Below, one piece after another: positions 4,328 to 5,149 of a DNA stretch of 5,149 nt. Position numbers and translations under genes: made by a program. The stretch spans positions 1 through 5,149 of the forward strand of contig JACRBO010000244.1 of assembly GCA_016219235.1 (NCBI GenBank). The letters run 5' to 3'. How positions within the stretch are numbered: the first letter of the stretch is position 1; each line of letters starts with the position of its first letter. Origin of the DNA: Chloroflexota bacterium (GTDB taxonomy: Bacteria > Chloroflexota > Anaerolineae > Fen-1058). The notes below the pieces were generated by a model that saw only the letters and a list, made by a program, of their open reading frames with translations, was not told the origin of the DNA and did no database searches.

Positions 4328-4693
4328 CTACGCCCCGCTGGTGGGCGGCAGGGATTTGCGCTGCGGCTTCTTGCGCTCGCTCTTGCGCGTGCCGCCGGCC
4401 GCCTCATATTCCGGACTGTCCTTGCCAAACTGCGTGGCGACGCCCGTCAACATGCGCTCGTTGAGATCGATCAGTTCTTTCTCCAGCCCATCCAACTCAT
4501 CACTGATCCGGTCGGCCTGCGAGAGCAGCGTATTGTAGTTGTCGAGCTTGCCCTTGACCCCGGCAATCCTGGCATCGTAGTTGACCAGCGTCAAACCGCC
4601 GCCCAGTTCGAGCGGCGCGGCGATGCCCTTCAAGGCCGACGAGCGCTCATTCGCTTTATCCAACGCCGATGACATCCGCTTCCGAAAAGCCAT
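4328..4693 (-). CDS. Conserved small coiled-coil protein of unknown function
   Basis: A 121-residue cytosolic, charged protein. Residues 1-30 are basic (MAFRKRMSSALDKANERSS). Residues about 39-85 form a long helix with heptad-like hydrophobic spacing (VKGKLDNYNTLLSQADRISD ... LEKELIDLNERML), consistent with a coiled coil. The C-terminus has a distinctive conserved-looking block: GVATQFGKDSPEYEAAGG, then TRKSERKKPQRK. Proteins with this NERML..GVA..YG..S.EYE.AGG.RKSERK pattern are common in cyanobacteria and Chloroflexota and remain uncharacterised, as far as I know. The basic tail could bind nucleic acid, which is inference. The ATG at 4691-4693 is chosen over an upstream in-frame start because AAGGAG lies at 4700-4705 with a 6-base spacer and the upstream extension covers a leader hairpin. 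The gene is monocistronic, with its own promoter and terminator. Confidence 0.85.
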   Translation of the reverse strand: MAFRKRMSSALDKANERSSALKGIAAPLELGGGLTLVNYDARIAGVKGKLDNYNTLLSQADRISDELDGLEKELIDLNERMLTGVATQFGKDSPEYEAAGGTRKSERKKPQRKSLPPTSGA

Positions 4694-4717
4694 GACGATC
4701 TCCTTGACCGTGAGTTT

Positions 4718-4744
4718 GGCGGCTCGCGCTTGCGCGTGCCCGCC
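4718..4744 (-). promoter_or_regulatory. Hairpin in the 5' leader of the small coiled-coil protein gene
   Basis: GGCGG (4718-4722) pairs with CCGCC (4740-4744) and an inner CGCGC (4725-4729) pairs with GCGCG (4732-4736) around a TT loop, giving a two-part GC stem. It lies between the predicted transcription start (near 4752) and the AAGGAG ribosome binding site and ends 12 bases before it. It could stabilise the message or tune translation. It is not followed by a T-run, so it is not a terminator. Confidence 0.5.
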
Positions 4745-4758
4745 CGATGGTCCCACTC

Positions 4759-4787
4759 AGTTTAGCGACCCGATCTGCGGCAATCAA
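4759..4787 (-). promoter_or_regulatory. Candidate promoter of the small coiled-coil protein gene
   Basis: TTGATT (4782-4787) and TAAACT (4759-4764) on the minus strand are spaced by exactly 17 bases, each matching the housekeeping consensus at four of six positions. The predicted leader is about 60 nt. The -35 box lies three bases from the edge of the 21-bp repeat array, so the array occupies the position where upstream activating or curved DNA would act. Confidence 0.5.
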
Positions 4788-4790
4788 GAG

Positions 4791-5147
4791 GACTTTAGTA
4801 ATACTCGTATTATAGTAGATAGCCATCGAGTTTTTGCGAATAGGCAAGGAGCCGATCTGAGCGCGCAAGGAGTCGTATTTGGCACGACAGGAGTTGTATT
4901 TAGATCAACTTCTATTTTGATAAATGGCAATCGAGTTTTTGCAAGCGGAGAAGAAGTCGATCTAAGCGCGCGAGGAGTCGTATTTGGCACGGCAGGAGTT
5001 GCGCTTAGATCAACTCCTATTGTCGCAAATAGCAATCGAGTTTTTGCGAATTTGGGAGGAGTTGGGCTAAGCGCGGGAGGAGTCGTGCTTAGATCAATTC
5101 CCATTTTGGTAAATAGCCATCGAGTTTTTGCGAGTGAGTAAGAAGTT
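4791..5147. repeat. Array of seventeen 21-bp repeats with 105-bp higher-order structure
   Basis: The segment divides without gaps into 17 units of exactly 21 bases, beginning at 4791 and every 21 bases after. Most units end in GAGTT or GAGTC. Five unit types can be told apart: A (contains AGCCATCGAGTT or GCAATCGAGTT), B (starts TTTGCGAA), C (starts GATCTAAGCGCG or similar), D (starts GTATTTGGCACG) and E (contains CTTAGATCAA). Their order is EABCD EABCD EABC EAB, with D missing once, so the marker ATCGAGTTTTTGC recurs at 4825, 4930, 5035 and 5119 (steps 105, 105, 84). Because 21 is divisible by three, frames stay open on both strands, but no ribosome binding site or start supports a gene. The array continues to two bases from the window edge and may extend further. 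Confidence 0.9.
4799..4812. promoter_or_regulatory. Palindrome TAATAC-TC-GTATTA, possible operator
   Basis: A perfect 6-bp inverted repeat with a 2-base centre lies 12 bases upstream of the -35 box of the small coiled-coil protein gene, at the junction of the first two 21-bp units. Other units of the array do not keep this palindrome, so it is a local feature. The position suits a regulator binding site, but there is no further support. Confidence 0.3.
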
Positions 5148-5149
5148 GA

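Noticed and set aside
4809..4814. TATAAT on the minus strand within the 21-bp array as promoter of the coiled-coil gene
   Set aside because: No acceptable -35 is found at 16-18 bases. The TTGATT-N17-TAAACT pair nearer the gene is a better candidate, although neither is proven.
4581..5141. Plus-strand open frame of 186 codons covering the 21-bp array, giving heptapeptide repeats such as VFANRQG and VVFGTTG
   Set aside because: The frame stays open because the unit is a multiple of three; the minus strand is open too. It has no ribosome binding site, its first part is antisense to the well-supported coiled-coil gene and its promoter, and the product has no signal or domain. A coding repeat is not fully excluded.
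4791..5149. CRISPR array
   Set aside because: The 21-bp units are contiguous with no unique spacers, the order is periodic, and no cas gene is present.

Overview
The window looks like GC-rich chromosomal DNA from a free-living bacterium, with compact genes and AT-richer, repeat-filled intergenic gaps. The combination of a secreted L,D-transpeptidase with an SH3-like segment, a conserved small RKSERKKP-tailed protein of unknown function, and heptamer/21-mer intergenic repeats suggests Chloroflexota (Anaerolineae-like); a filamentous cyanobacterium is a weaker alternative. This assignment is inference, as there is no rRNA or marker gene. No phage, transposase, CRISPR array or complete tRNA was found.

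Left part (1-1070), all on the minus strand: a well-formed sigma70-type promoter (1039-1067) drives an 80-residue protein of unknown function. This is followed, with a 4-base GTGA overlap, by a metallo-beta-lactamase-fold (glyoxalase II-like) hydrolase. A palindromic repeat (75-167) contains the hydrolase stop codon, and beyond it the first 20 codons of another minus-strand gene run off the left edge.

Middle (1071-3250): a plus-strand exported L,D-transpeptidase starts at 1224, directly 6 bases after a TATAAT box, so its mRNA is probably leaderless. It converges on a minus-strand, membrane-anchored F5/8 type C (discoidin-like) domain protein at 2540-3130. Between the two lie a heptamer array and a 131-bp palindrome made of two hairpins. 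The discoidin gene has an ECF-sigma-like GGAAC-N16-CGTC motif upstream.

Right part (3250-5149): two monocistronic minus-strand genes, each with its own intrinsic terminator. One encodes a secreted helical/glycine-rich protein (3326-3910) and the other a 121-residue conserved coiled-coil protein (4328-4693). The gap between them holds a 105-bp heptamer array and a GC-rich foldable segment ending in T7. Upstream of the last gene, and up to the window edge, lies a 17-unit array of 21-bp repeats with a 5-unit (105-bp) higher-order order.

Functional theme: several genes act at the cell envelope or outside it (transpeptidase, discoidin protein, Gly-rich secreted protein). The striking part is the intergenic DNA. 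One degenerate 7-mer family (RAYNRGT) occupies three gaps, abuts or supplies promoter elements, and may share its period with the 21-bp array.
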